Assembly: GCA_014529385.2 (NCBI GenBank)
Contig: CM043947.1
Coordinates: 104,001,811-104,065,810, forward strand
Direction: 5' to 3'
From: Adiantum capillus-veneris
Taxonomy: Eukaryota; Streptophyta; Polypodiopsida; Polypodiales; Pteridaceae
DNA length: 64,000 nucleotides
This document shows positions 34,444 through 46,460 of this stretch, piece by piece (within the stretch, counting starts at the first letter, position 1; each line of letters opens with the position of its first letter). Under the pieces are notes generated by a model. It did not search any database and had not been told where the DNA came from. It was given only the letters and a program-made list of their open reading frames with translations. The translations under genes were made by a program, and so were the position numbers.

Positions 34444-35010
34444 CTAAGGGTGGAATCCAAGATCCCATTCCTTGGTAACAACCATTCGATTTTGGTCTAC
34501 AATTGCTTCCTTTGATTGGTGAAGTGCCAAAGACTTCATGCTTCCTTCTTGCAAATGTATATCTGGTGGACACACCTTATTGTGATCAGTGAGAATGAGA
34601 CCCACGATTTCAAGAGAGTTGTCACTATCATTTGTTGTTGTAGATTCTTCCTCCGATGTTGTATTAAAGAGATCATATGCAATAGTCTCTAGGTCCATCC
34701 CTTGTTGCTTACCAATCTTCGTGCTGTATAGAATGTCCTTGTCCTTTCTACCTTGCATCTTGAGAATTCCTGTGTCTAAATATCGTTTTTCTCTCATGGC
34801 CATGAGCCATGGTCTCTCTGAGATAATTGGGTAGCTCTCCTCCTTAGGGATCTTCAAGCCCTACATAGAAGCATCATTCACACGATCACAAGATTCTATA
34901 GAGTCACCAATTGAAAAATCTAAAATGCCAATTTTTTGTTGTGCTTAGCCTACTTCCTCTTGATTAACTCTCCCTTGGCCTTCATATTTTCTTCCCTTTG
35001 TGAAGCTTCC
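34444..35010 (-). pseudogene. Element D protease C-terminal remnant
   Basis: 34444-34857 begins KIPKEESYPIISERPWLMAMREK. Element G has YPIILGRPWLMAM in the same position, so this is the flap-to-C-terminus of a retropepsin with LGR changed to SER. The region carrying the active Asp is lost among stops upstream. Confidence 0.6.
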
Positions 35011-35330
35011 TAAGACTTAGAGTGCTTAACTCCCATGGTGTCTACCTCTTCAACATTGGTCTTACCCTCCTCTACTCCCTTGATGTGTTTCTCCACTTTC
35101 ATCTTGCCCTTATCTTCAAGATTGATGAAACTCACTACCTGGTTGCCGATTGGTGGTGGAGGTAAGGGTGGAATGAGAGGTTGTGGTGGTGACTGTGGTT
35201 GCACAGGTCGTTGTAATATTTACACAAGTGGTGCTTGTTGTGGTGGTCTGGGTGGTGGTGGTCTTGCTCTTGGTGGTGAGAGATGATTTTGTCTTTCTCC
35301 TCTGTGAAAATTTTGCCTCCTTGGTTGTGG

Positions 35331-36110
35331 ACAGTAATACATATCATGACCATCTTCTCCACAATTGTAGCAGTAGTACTCCTTGTTTTGCCTTCATTGT
35401 CCTCTCCCTTGTTCTTGATTGTAGTTGTGTGAATGCCCTTGTTGCACCAAATGCACAGATAGATTCTCAAGTTGAGTAGTGATGCAACTCAACAAGTCTT
35501 GCTGCTCTTCTGATGCCTCTTGTGGTTGGGTTCTCTGAGCGGTTGTTGTAGTTATTGGGGTTGGTAGAACTAATCTTGATTCCTCTAACTCATTGACTCT
35601 TGCTTGCATGCGTAGTTTCTTGTCTTTAAGGTGGGCTAATTCCACTCCCAACTCATACGTTGCAGGGAATCTCCCCTTCACCTTCTCTTTAAGGGGCGAC
35701 CACAGGCCAGTAATGAAGCTGTCCTTCTTCAGGAAATTAGGTGCTCCTTCACCTTCCTACAGTGAGGCAACCCATCGCTCCCACAAATCGACAAACTTGG
35801 ACTCGTAAGTGGAATACTCTAGCAAATTTCCCTGCTTTAACTCTATTAGTAGCTGCCATAACTTTCTAGAGCTTGTGCTTCCACCAAACCTCTTCACGAA
35901 TGCAGCACGTAGTAAGTCCCATGCATCCTTGGTAGCTTGGGGCAAAGCATTGTACCAAGATTTGGCCTCTACTTTCATCAGTAGAGGAAATATTTGTAAT
36001 CGTGAGGCATCATCATCTTTGTTAGAAACCACACAAGTGATGTCAAAGTTATCCAAAAAATCAGTGGATGTCTTCTCCCTTCTTGCCACTAAATGTGGGA
36101 GAAGATACAC
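35331..36110 (-). pseudogene. gag: Element D gag with CCHC knuckle
   Basis: Frame 36110-35757 has the gag core (FLDNFDITC, FPLLMKVEAKSWYNALP, AFVKRFGG, LLEYSTYESKFVDLWERW); frame 35681-35394 continues with a Gln/Thr-rich coil. In a third frame at 35372-35331 lies CYNCGEDGHDMYYC (CX2CX4HX4C). Frameshifts separate the pieces. Confidence 0.75.
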
Positions 36111-37158
36111 TTGCCATGATAGTAAATCAATGAGTAGACAATCAAAAAATCTTTTTTTTTGTGTGGAATGACTTAGTGATCCATAAAGGTTTATAAATGG
36201 GTGGAAAACTTGAGCAGGAGCTAAGAAGAGTGCAAGGCTAGAATCGAATAAAGATGCTTACATCCAAAGAGTGGTCGTAATCAAGAATGGGCAAGATGAT
36301 GGGATGTGGGGATCTAAGGATTTTGCCAAGCATCTCTGCTCCAAATAGGAAAACAATCTCTTGCTGGTAGAATATCTTCCTATCAATGTGCACATTTACA
36401 TGCATGTGTTGTAAGAAATGGAAAGGAAATACTTCTGGCATATTGTTATTACCCATGTTGGGTGTAGGGCAAGGCTTCAAAGATTAGAGCTGCATATCTT
36501 GAATGTTCACAAGGTGACACCTTCACCACATGCCTCTACCTCTTGTTGAGGTCCACATAATCTTCCACATTGGGTTCAAAACAGAGTGGGTGAGAAGAGT
36601 CTACCTCAATGGGATTTCCATTTTTCATGCGGTGGTGATGCTTGGATGGTTGTACTTTTCTTGAACTCTCTAGGCCTAGAGAGAGTGTAGGCCCACTTCC
36701 TTCCACCAAATGCTTTAGGCTTTGTGGCTTGGACTTTGTGGTTGATGTTTTGATGACTCTTCTTGGACCGTTGGAGAGAAAACACTTGGTGTTACACAAA
36801 ATCTGACTAGTGTGAGAGTGCTAATGCAGTTCTCAAAAGCAAAACTCACCATTCTTTGTTCACCTCCTTCGTCGGCACTCATTGACATAATGCTTTGTGT
36901 GACAACAGTGATGACATTTTGTAGCCCTTCCTTAATGTTCTGGATTTTCGATTAGCACGAGCAATGCTATATGGGGAGCTTACTTCTTGGATATTGATGA
37001 CGCTACAACCTGACAATAGCACTTCAATGAAGGCCTTGAGTGATTCTACAGTCTCCTCTTCTTCAATCCTCCAATTCAAAAACTCTGTAGCCACTCATCC
37101 ATGGCTGATAGCATGCATAATTACTCTTTGTTGACAGAAGGTCTTTGCAAAGCCCTCC
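36111..37158 (-). other. Element D 5' internal region
   Basis: Short minus-strand frames (37094-36879, 36799-36536, 36480-36238) with no recognised motif; probably leader and N-terminal gag remnants. Confidence 0.45.
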
Positions 37159-37174
37159 TTAGTGGGGGCACCAA
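37159..37174 (-). promoter_or_regulatory. Element D primer-binding-site candidate
   Basis: On the minus strand TGGTGCCCCCACTAAG follows the LTR end (GCCCCCA) after a two-base spacer. It starts TGG as a PBS should. I cannot name the tRNA. Confidence 0.5.
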
Positions 37175-37735
37175 ATGGGGGCGGAAGTGCAAAACAGTTG
37201 GGTGGCCTCTACATCAAGACTATGCACGATGGCTCATCATGGGAGGTACACAATAGGGGCACCACCTAGCAAGATATGCGGCTAGGATGCATACATATAG
37301 ACAATCAAACATGCCATGGAAAATAATTTTGAGATCCAATACCAGGTGTGGGATGGGATGGTCAGAAAACAAGATGAGAGAAATGGTGAGTGAGTGAGAA
37401 TGGGCTTGCTACTTGTGCATGTAGTAAGGAGGATAATGAGGTAAGGGAAACATGCAAGTATGCTCACTTCTCATACTAGAGGTGGAAATAATGAAGTGTA
37501 TTGCAAACGACACAAGGTATCAAGCCAAGATGGAGTGTGTTCATTGCTTGCAAAAGATGAATACAATAGGTAGCATAGGGCAAGAAGATGAGAAGGGGAC
37601 AAGACCGTAGGATGCATAATGGAGGGATGGGAGTTGATGGCGAGGAATATGATGAGTGTAGCAATCATTCTTCTTCTTGAAATTGTGCCTTCAATTCTTC
37701 ATTACAAGTGTGTGGAGATATGGTGCTCATTTTGT

Positions 37736-38050
37736 GCATGGTGATGGTGATGGTGTTGTGATTATGTGATTAGGGTTCATGCTACTAGCATGTAGCACGT
37801 GTGTATGTGTAGATGTGTGGGTATGTGGGTATGGGATAGTGTCCATATGGGATTGTGTGTGTGTGTGTGTACGTGTGTGTGTATAGTGTGTGTGTATAGT
37901 GTGCATGGTGATGGTGATGGTGTTGTGATTATGTGATTAGGGTTCATGCTACTAGCATGTAGCACGTGTGTATGTGTAGATGTGTGGGTATGGGATAGTG
38001 TCCATATGGGATTGTGTGTGTGTGTGTGTGTAGTGTGTGTGTTTACAAAA
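37736..38050. repeat. 167-bp tandem duplication in the element D LTR
   Basis: GCATGGTGATGGTGATGG at 37736 recurs at 37903. Each unit runs through ATTAGGGTTCATGCTACTAG, CATGTAGCACGTGTG, then GT-rich sequence. The 3' LTR copy has only one unit. Confidence 0.85.
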
Positions 38051-38060
38051 GAGGAGGCCT

Positions 38061-38070
38061 CCTTTTATAG
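38061..38070 (-). promoter_or_regulatory. Element D LTR TATA box
   Basis: CTATAAAAGG on the minus strand in the context CCTATAAAAGGAGGCC; the same 16 bases occur in the copia LTR at 63035-63050. Confidence 0.7.
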
Positions 38071-38953
38071 GACAAGAGAGTGATTAGGAAAGAGTATGAG
38101 ACAAAGGAATTATTACAAAGTAACCTCAATTAGAGGCATTCCCCCAATGAGAGATCTCCATGTGCCCTACTTATTGACCAATTTCCTCCTCATCGCCTTC
38201 ATCATGGAAAGCTTTGTCTCCATACCACCTTCGATAGCTTGTGTCCAAGAGCTTCCTTATAATATTTGAGAGAATTTTGATAAAATAGGAGAAAATCAAG
38301 CAATAATGGGTGGAGAGAAACCTATAAAAAATTATGTGTGTGGAGTTGGATAATCATGACTTCTTCCCATGTGGATGGATAGGCTCCACCATTTTGGTCA
38401 TATCTCCCAAACCGTAGCTTCAAAAATCATAAAACAAATTGGGCCCAAGAGATTAGCTTAACGCGTACAACTTTGCTGTTGAAAACTTTTTCCAATTTGG
38501 AATAAAAAAATAGAGAAAAATCCCACAAAAATATGTGTCCTTCTTTTTCCTTCCAAAAGTCTTCCAGGTGGTCCCCTCCTATCTTGATGTGCAAGCCTTG
38601 TGTCCACATGTGAATTATGCTTGAATTTTTGATAACATTTTCTTGACTCCAACTCAATAATGCATAAAATTGTCCTCTCTTTCACTATTGAATTTCACTC
38701 TTCACTAGTAGTTATCATCAGGTAGTGACAGTCGGCGGGTAGAATCAACATCGAGATAAATTTTTCTTTTTCATAGGGTTTGTTCCTACCTCTCCTTATT
38801 TCCAAGATCCAAATGTGTCAAAACCATAACTGTGTACAAAATATAAACATAAATTTAATGCATCGGGTGCCTCCTCCTCTGCAAAGCCTTGAAGCCTTGC
38901 CTTCAAGTGCATACCAAGAGAGAGGTGGTCCAAACTTTGAGAAGCTGCCCTCA

Positions 38954-39306
38954 CGGGCATAACTTTGAAGCATGAAGTTTACCATATTCATTGCATCAAC
39001 AAGGTCTCAAGGAGCACAAATCATGTATTGTACCAAGTCTGTCTTCATGGGAGAATCTATAATACAAAATCCTTTTGGAGGGGGGACCGGCTCCAAGTAA
39101 ATCCGGTCTCAACTATTGTCAGTTTCTCTAATTCTCTCTCTCTTTTGCAGGTATTGTTCATTCCAAGCTAACTAGGTATAGTGTTCATTTGTCTACCTTT
39201 AATCAAGTGCTTTCATTATGCTCTTTAAGAATTTCTTAAGGAAATGCTCACTATTGTTACTTTAGTTCCACTACAATCAATGTTGTATAAGCCATATTCC
39301 ATTACA
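38954..39306 (+). repeat. Element B 3' LTR fragment
   Basis: Matches 16860-17208 and ends CCATTACA, the counterpart of the 5' LTR end CTGTTACA. It begins exactly where element D's 5' LTR starts, so D inserted into this LTR. The flank after it is TCCTA. Confidence 0.85.
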
Positions 39307-40567
39307 TCCTATGCTGCTGTCTCATAGAAACTTAGCAAAAACATAAGCCATAACTTGACCTACCTACCTTGTATATGGTTGTGAATGTATCAAGTTGACT
39401 TCAATATGATGCCTCACCCATAATGAAGTACAATTGATGGAATCATATTAAATATTCAATATCTCAGTGTATTCTTGACAGAGTAGCTGGTATTATAGCA
39501 GAAGTGTAAACAATAATGAGGTAAAATTCATTCTACCTGACTGGCATGTTGTACATGCAGAGGTGTGAGATAATATCGCTATATTACCAATTTCCTAAAC
39601 TTGCGTGTTAGTGCCCTTGATCTCGAGGTGATGAATTAGTGCACGTGTTAGAATCCTTGCTTGTCCTCATGAATGTTGCAATGCACTTAGCTTTGCACAA
39701 TAGACAATCATTATAAATTAAAGGTTTAAACATAGGAAAACAAGAAAAATTGAATTTGTCTAAACTGGTTATCCTGTAGTTGCTTTGAAATTCCAAAGGA
39801 AAAACTCGCTCAAATCTGGCTCATAGCCATATCTGCTGTGATAAATTTAGAGCTATTGGATGTACCCTGCATGCTGTCATGGCTTGATTCATACAGATCT
39901 CCAATGAAAAATCATCCAAACATGCTACAAAGTTGCCCCAAGTTCATAAGTTGATAGCATAGCCCCAACTTTGAAAGCCTCAATGCAAGATGTGTAAATT
40001 GAAGCCTTGCTTCACATAAGTACTTTTTTGCTCATAGCCATAGACACTTGTGCCATCATATAGATCTCATAGCAAAAGAGAATTGACCTTGTTATACATG
40101 TAAAGATAATTGAACTTGTCTAATTGTACATCTTATTGAAAATATTGAGATTTCCCAATATTGAGAGTGATTGGGTGGCCATTGAGTTTTGATGGATGGC
40201 TTGCCGGTTTATTAGTCGACCAAGGCAATGCCAAGCATGACGTTCTCTGTCAAACAAGTCCATGTCACCACTGTTGGACATTTGTCACAATTAATGCACT
40301 CCATGAGATAAAATTTTGGATAGCAAGCTCATCAATAGAGATTTAATATTTACGTAATTACCACAAGTTTTGTGTGATCACAAGGTTTTATTGACACATT
40401 TACATGATTACACTTAACATGATCATAAAGAATCCGGTTTAGGGTGACCTGGAAACCCACTAAAATCCCAACGGGGTTTCAAGTTTTCCCTGCAGGCCCA
40501 TCGGGCTATTTAGTTTTCCTTGCAAGCCCGCCAGGGAAACTGAAAAGCCTAGCGGGGCCGCATAATT
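39307..40567. other. Non-coding, nothing recognised
   Basis: AT-rich with short ORFs only. The end (40441-40560) is GC-rich, with repeated GGGTTTCAAGTTTTCC and GGGAAACTGAAAAG blocks. Confidence 0.5.
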
Positions 40568-40577
40568 ATATATATAG
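40568..40577 (+). promoter_or_regulatory. TATA-like element before a long GA array
   Basis: TTATATATATAGGG, followed by GGGCCCTGATCGGGCCC (a short inverted repeat) and, 46 bp later, a (GA)n array. This is promoter-like architecture; no linked intact gene is found. Confidence 0.4.
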
Positions 40578-40620
40578 GGCCCTGATCGGGCCCGCTGGGC
40601 GTTATTCTTTGAGTCATCTT

Positions 40621-41474
<854 letters not shown>

Positions 41475-41846
41475 TTAACACTAGGTTGGTAATGGGTCAC
41501 TTTTATGTCCTGGGACACTTTTATGTCCTTTTAAGTGACCATTTTCGTTGAATTATGTCAAGAGTTTCAAAATGGATTTTGAGGTGCTATCTGTCTAGAA
41601 AGTTCTCTCATGAGCTGAAAAAAACTCAACATTTTTTTGGAATATCAATTCCATCTTTAACCTTGTCCTTGCACAACATTTCACAACCTAAACTGTGTGA
41701 AAAAATGGGTCTTGTTTTTGGCTTTTTTCAACTTTTTGCAACTATACCACTCTAGAATTCATGTTTGTGAGGTCTATAATGCTAGAGAACTATCTTTAGT
41801 AGTCTTCAACATGTCCTGATGCTTCTAGGGAGAAATAAATGTTAAA
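41475..41846. repeat. Dispersed repeat R1, copy 2 (about 370 bp)
   Basis: Matches 15311-15665; a short internal duplication of CACTTTTATGTCC (41500-41535) makes it longer. It ends directly against the kinase-like sequence. Confidence 0.85.
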
Positions 41847-42560
41847 TTTGACAGCTTTTAGACAGAGCAAGGAATACAAACGTGTCACCCCTCTATTGTA
41901 AGGTGCATTGGATTTACCACCGAAGCTCCTTGGATCACAATATTCCCATACTACAATGGGGGTACCGTGGGGGACATGATGTGCCGCTTACCATTCACTC
42001 ATGGATTGTTCAGATGGCACATGCACATGCTACAACATGGTTGGAGGTTGTTTCTTGTAGCAAATCTACCTGTACAAGAGTTAGACACGATGCAGATCAA
42101 AGCAGTGATCAAGCAGATGTCAGGCATTTGTCACACCTTAATCGATGGAGCTGCAGCTGCCCACTCGATCGGGATAGTGCATAGTGATCTGCACCCATTC
42201 AACATAATGTTGAACTTTACTCGTGCAAATAAATCATGTGTTGGCATCATTGATTGGGGAATGATACTCAAAATGCCAACTAAGTGTGCGTCAATTAGTT
42301 ATCTGCATCCAAGCGCATAGTCGGACTCTGTAATTTTGGAAGCACAGAGAGCAGGGGATGCAGAGATGGCTAAGAGACCGTGGATTGCTCCAAAACTATA
42401 CGATCCACGGTGCACAAATGTATACACAAAATCCATTGGCTTTTATGCATTGGGTTATCTATTCAACATGTTGATAGAATTTTGGAGTGAAGACATAAAA
42501 GTTTATTTTCCAGAAGAAGTTTTTTACCACCCCAACCAGAATGTTATGAGGGCCATTTAG
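41847..42560 (+). pseudogene. Protein kinase domain pseudogene or gene fragment
   Basis: In one main frame: HPSIVRCIGF (beta-4 region, from about 41886), IFPYYNGGTVGD (hinge), HSIGIVHSDLHPFNIML (catalytic loop, HxD...N; HSD for the usual HRD), then GIIDWGM at the DFG position (DWG). After an in-frame TAG (42318-42320) the same frame gives PWIAPKLYDP (APE-like) and SIGFYALGYLFNMLI (helix F region). Upstream, FRQSKEYKRV (a helix-C-like stretch) is in another phase, so there is also a frameshift near 41885. The glycine loop and VAIK lysine are absent, cut by repeat R1. Not an active kinase as it stands. An intron-containing gene is less likely because the domain runs colinearly. Confidence 0.75.
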
Positions 42561-43070
42561 ATTAAAGTAGATTGTTGGATGAAGTTAAAAGAGTGAAAAC
42601 AAAGAAGAAATGCATCTGCGGTTCTGATATTTTTCAAAGAACAATTAAAGACAGAACCTAACCCTGTCCAATGACTGCTTGTTGAACTTGCACCATCTTT
42701 TTATCCGATCTAAACATTTTTATGATATACATATGTCTTGTCAATCGTATTCTATTTTTATTGAAGTGTATTATCTAGTTTGGAGTTTTTCACCTCCTTG
42801 AGTCAATTATCTTTAGTCATTTCAAATTTGTCGTGCTATATAGAGTATTTCAAATTTGTCTTGTGGTTCAATTGTGTCCGGCAGTTGTGATTTTGTTTAG
42901 TCGCATCAGTTGTCTTTTGATTTAGTTGGCTATAATGTCTTATGTAGTGGACGAGAAGTTGCTACTTTATGCGTCTGCGAGACTGTCACAATCATGAGAA
43001 TATATATTTGCCAATGATATTGAATAATTGTCCATTTGTCCATTGCAGCTCCAAGAGAAAATGGACGATG
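42561..43070. other. Non-coding between kinase and coiled-coil remnants
   Basis: AT-rich with no ORF of note. Could be intron or flank of the kinase pseudogene. Confidence 0.5.
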
Positions 43071-43734
43071 AAGAACAAGTTTATGGCACCCAATCAATGC
43101 ATGATGATAAGCAACAAGCGGTTGTTAATGCATTTTAGTGCATGAAGTTTCTAGCACACGGTATGTCGGCACAACAAGCGACATGCACTGCTTGACAACT
43201 CTCAAAATGGGCAAATCCAAACCACATGCAATGGAAAGAGATCAATAAAGAAGTGGACCAAGGATATGATCAAAACAATATGGCTATGTGAGGATGCAGA
43301 GATCAAGAAAGGAAGGTGGAAGGTATCGAAGTGCCTCCACTATGCGATCAAAGAAAACACTTAGAGGATCTACTTGGAAGTTTATGGCCATCCACTGCAC
43401 AATGCATATTGTATGTTATATTTTGCAAAAATGTTGTATGCTCACTTTGTGTAACAGCCGGCAACTACTAGAATTTTTGTCAAAGGAGATAACTGCTGCC
43501 ACTCATGATATCAGAGAGAGTTGTGTCACTTTCACCCGAGATGAGCTAGCATTGATAGTGGAAGGAGCCAACCTAAAATTAAAGAGAGAGAAGGATATTT
43601 ACACGACACAACTGGCAGAGAAAGATGCAAAAATAACATGGCTTTCTATAGCCACCAAGACACCCCAACCCTCACAGGTCCTGATGGAGAAAATCATTCA
43701 CCACTTAAGCCAAGACATTCAGAATCTGACATAG
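43071..43734 (+). pseudogene. Charged coiled-coil coding remnant
   Basis: Broken frames: MDDEEQVYGTQSMHDD from 43061 on, then an open frame 43288-43734 whose second half (FLSKEITAATHDIRES, ANLKLKREKDIYTTQLAEKDAKI) reads as an alpha-helical coiled coil. It lies on the same strand as the kinase remnant before it and the RING remnant after it. Function unknown. Confidence 0.45.
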
Positions 43735-43806
43735 CAAGTGAATCCTCCACCTGTACAAGGGACACACATCAACCACCTTGTCCTGCATCTAGATTTGGTC
43801 CCCTAG

Positions 43807-44110
43807 TCTACTTCAGATGCATCCTCATCTTCCCAATGTCCAGTTTTCTACAAGAATTTTGATGGATGGAGTGGATATTATACATTGACATGTGGTCATT
43901 ATTATCACTTCGTTTGTCTTATTTGTTTAATGCAAAATAGTAGCCGATGTGCAATCTGTTCACAAGATATTCCACAAGGAATATATATTATGTTTGGCAT
44001 GGAAAATGAGTATAAATTCAAGCAAGCCCACCAAGATACCCCTAGCACAATTAGAAATCTGTTTGGTGACCAATATGCTGCTTCAGAGCAACACAATCTT
44101 CTACTCTCAA
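43807..44110 (+). pseudogene. RING-finger-like fragment
   Basis: The frame opens after a TAG at 43804 and has no good ATG. It encodes CPVFYKNFDGW, then TCGHYYHFVCLICL and CAICSQDIP. The CGHxxHxxC...CxxC series fits the second half of a RING finger; the first Cys pair is CPVF, lacking its second Cys. RING domains recruit E2 ubiquitin enzymes. The frame then runs into the antisense of the hAT fragment. Confidence 0.5.
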
Positions 44111-44111
44111 G

Positions 44112-45130
44112 CTATATTGAATCTGTGAAGTTGTTATTTGGTTCTAAGTCTGAGTGTTGTGGATCTCCTTGTAATTCAACCTCCACATCTATGATCAGAT
44201 TCTCTTCTATTTTGTCTAAAGTGCATCGAGATACACCAACATTAAACTCTTCTTTGTCTTCGTTTTGACAATCATACAACCAGGTTGGCATTTCCTCCTC
44301 GTAGCTAGCACTTTCGATGTGATTCAATATCTTTTGGTTGCAAAACATATACACTAATTTTTCCTCTTTTTCTACTAATAGGCTGTTTCGAATAGTGCTG
44401 TGAACATACTTGTATATAATCCAGTTTCTCTCTGAACTTGAGTTTGCTGCACATTGTGCCAATACTTTCATTGCAAGGGGACGTAAGGTCGAGTAATGCT
44501 TTCCACCATTCATCATCCACCACTTCCATGCAGGTTGCTCTTTTGCCATTACCTGTACAAAGTCATTCACAAAAGGACATTCTTTTAATATAAATGCACT
44601 CATTCTTTGATGTAATCAATTGGGTCCTGAATGTTGGAGTAGAACGTGTTGACCATGTGATAGAAATTATTGACAACCTCTATATTGGACATCAGATCTA
44701 AATTTCAATAATTTGGATTGAGCATGTAAGCAACAGTGTGGAGTGGACTATGAGTGCTCTTCCACCTTGCATGAAAATAATTGGCCAAAATTCTTCGCTG
44801 TTTGCTAGAGAATGGTGGTTGCCACTCTTTCTCTACTATAGACTCTTTCAGCTCTTTGGGATTTTCAAGAGTCTGTTGGACTGACCACCATGTCATCCAC
44901 ACTTTGCCCAAATTTGGCGCCCTTTGATCAAGGTTGTGAATCATGATCATAACGGCCATCATTACATGGTATTCATCCATTACACTCCTTCACCAACAAG
45001 TAGCCTTATCTACATCGCCATGTAGACATGTAATTTTATCTTTCACTTTTTCCTTTCTGCTCAAGCTACCATTCATCAAAGGCCATGCAATTGAATGTGT
45101 CAATCACAATGCACTTATTGCGGAGAAGTG
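44112..45130 (-). pseudogene. hAT-type transposase fragment
   Basis: Frame 44603-44112 has KWWMMNGGKHYSTLRPLAMKV, then SSSERNWIIYKYVHS and KLVYMFCNQKIL, the conserved C-terminal dimerisation region of hAT transposases. Frame 44980-44705 (MDEYHVMMAVM, ANYFHARWKS, HTVAYMLNPNY) is the part just upstream. Stops separate the pieces (for example after LNPNY). No terminal inverted repeats found. Confidence 0.75.
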
Positions 45131-45236
45131 ATTCCAATGTATAAAAGTGCGTGCAAAACCAAGTTTCAATAGGAAAAATTGAGAGGTTTGTAGTCTAATA
45201 TCTCAAGGAAAGGATTCCTTGAATTGAGTGGGAGTT
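45131..45236 (+). other. Junction between hAT fragment and copia element
   Basis: About 100 bp, probably copia leader. No LTR or PBS is present, so the copia element is truncated at its 5' end here. Confidence 0.6.
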
Positions 45237-46099
45237 ATGGCGGAGGAAGGGAAGCTCAAGATTGAGAAGTTCAATGGCAAAAACTACCAACATTGGAAGA
45301 TGCAGATTGAAGACTATCTCTACCAGAAGGACCTCTATTTGCCACTAGGAGGTCTTGCGAAGAAGCTTGCAACAATGGTAGATGAAGCATGGATTGCCCT
45401 TGATTGAAAGGCACTGGAAACAATCCGGTTAAGCTTGGCGTCAACGGTTGCCTTCAATGTTTCGGAGAAGAAGACCATGGAGGAGTTGATGAAGTCACTT
45501 GACGACTTCTACGAGAAACCATCGGCATCCAATAAGGTATTTCTTATGAAGTGCTTGTTCAATCTAAAGATGACAGAGAATGGTTTAGTTGCGTAACACC
45601 TAAATGAATTGAACACAAACATAAGTCAACTTTGATCGGTGAAAATCAATTTTGATGCGAAGTGCGAGCTCTCCTTATACTATCATCTCTACTGGATAGT
45701 TGGGAAAACCTTGTGATGGCTGTAAGTAGTTCAACTTCTGCCATAAATACTCTTAAGTTTGATGATGTTGTGGGTGTTCTCCTAAGCGAGGAAATACAAA
45801 GGAGAAGCACAGGAGAATCATCAAGTGCTGCACTGTCAGTGGAAACAAGAGGAAGGCCTAAGAAGAGGTTCAAAAACCAAAAGGGTCGTGATCGCTCAAG
45901 ATGGAGCAAGTCACGCACAAAGTCAGTTCTTGAATGTTGGAATTGCGGCAAGAAGGGCCACGTCAAGAAGGATTGTTGGTCCAAGAAGAAGAAGGATACC
46001 GAGTCTCAAGACAAAAAGCCAGCATCAGAGGCCAATGTGGCAGGTAAAGTAGAGCAAGAGGCTCTAATTCTCTCATTAGACAATGTGCCTAATTTCTAG
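45237..46099 (+). pseudogene. gag: Element E gag with CCHC knuckle
   Basis: Starts ATGGCGGAGG, with KIEKFNGKNYQHWKMQIEDYL, the hallmark N-terminus of copia gag. Stops at 45405 (TGA) and 45594 (TAA), then a phase change into 45662-46099, which contains CWNCGKKGHVKKDC (45935-45975, CX2CX4HX4C). Confidence 0.88.
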
Positions 46100-46460
46100 A
46101 TAGTAGATTCTAGGGCTTCATTCCATGCGACACCACACAAGCAACATTTCCAAGATTACACCAAAGGTAATTTTGGGTATGTATACTTGGGAGATGATGA
46201 AGCTTGTGAGATTGTCGGAAAAGGTACAGTTTGTGTCAAAACTGCTAATGGAAATGAATGGAAGCTTAAAGATGTTAGGCATGTTGCTTCTCTTCGGAAA
46301 AATTTGATCTCTACAGGACAGTTGGACGATGAAGGTCACAACATTGCATTCGGAAACAAACGGTGGAAGATCTCAAAGGGATCTTTGGTGGTTGCCAAGG
46401 GAAAAAAGGTCGGTACACTTTACTTGTGTACTATTAGCATGCAACCTTCAGCTTGCAGCA
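46100..46460 (+). pseudogene. Element E protease
   Basis: After a TAG (46097-46099) the frame reads VDSRASFHAT, where DSGAS is expected (Gly to Arg in the active-site triad), then VCVKTANGNEWKLKDVRHV and the typical NLISTGQLDDEG block. Inactive by motif. Confidence 0.8.

Larger units (their letters stand above)
32539..38953 (-). mobile_element. Element D: non-autonomous-looking Ty3/gypsy element (minus strand)
   Basis: A 1.78-kb 5' LTR (37176-38953), PBS-like site, gag with CCHC knuckle, protease remnant, an unknown coding remnant, PPT and a truncated 3' LTR (32539-33540). No RT, RNase H or integrase motif is seen in the 3.6-kb internal region, so it looks pol-less. Its protease end is related to element G at the right edge of the window. 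Confidence 0.8.
37176..38953 (-). repeat. Element D 5' LTR (1778 bp)
   Basis: In element orientation it starts TGAGGGC and ends GCCCCCA, an inverted terminal match of 6 of 7 bases. The right two-thirds match 32539-33540. It carries a TATA box (38061-38070) and a 167-bp tandem duplication (from 37736). Confidence 0.75.

Noticed and set aside
35135-35470. His/Thr-rich 111-codon minus-strand ORF
   Set aside because: Out-of-phase reading of the element D gag region that holds the CCHC knuckle in another frame.
37736-38050. CRISPR-like direct repeats
   Set aside because: Two long GT-rich units with no short regular spacers, in a plant LTR; nothing in the window looks like a CRISPR array.
44112-45130. 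Intact hAT transposon
   Set aside because: Only the C-terminal part of the transposase is present, with stops, and no terminal inverted repeats or 8-bp duplication were found.
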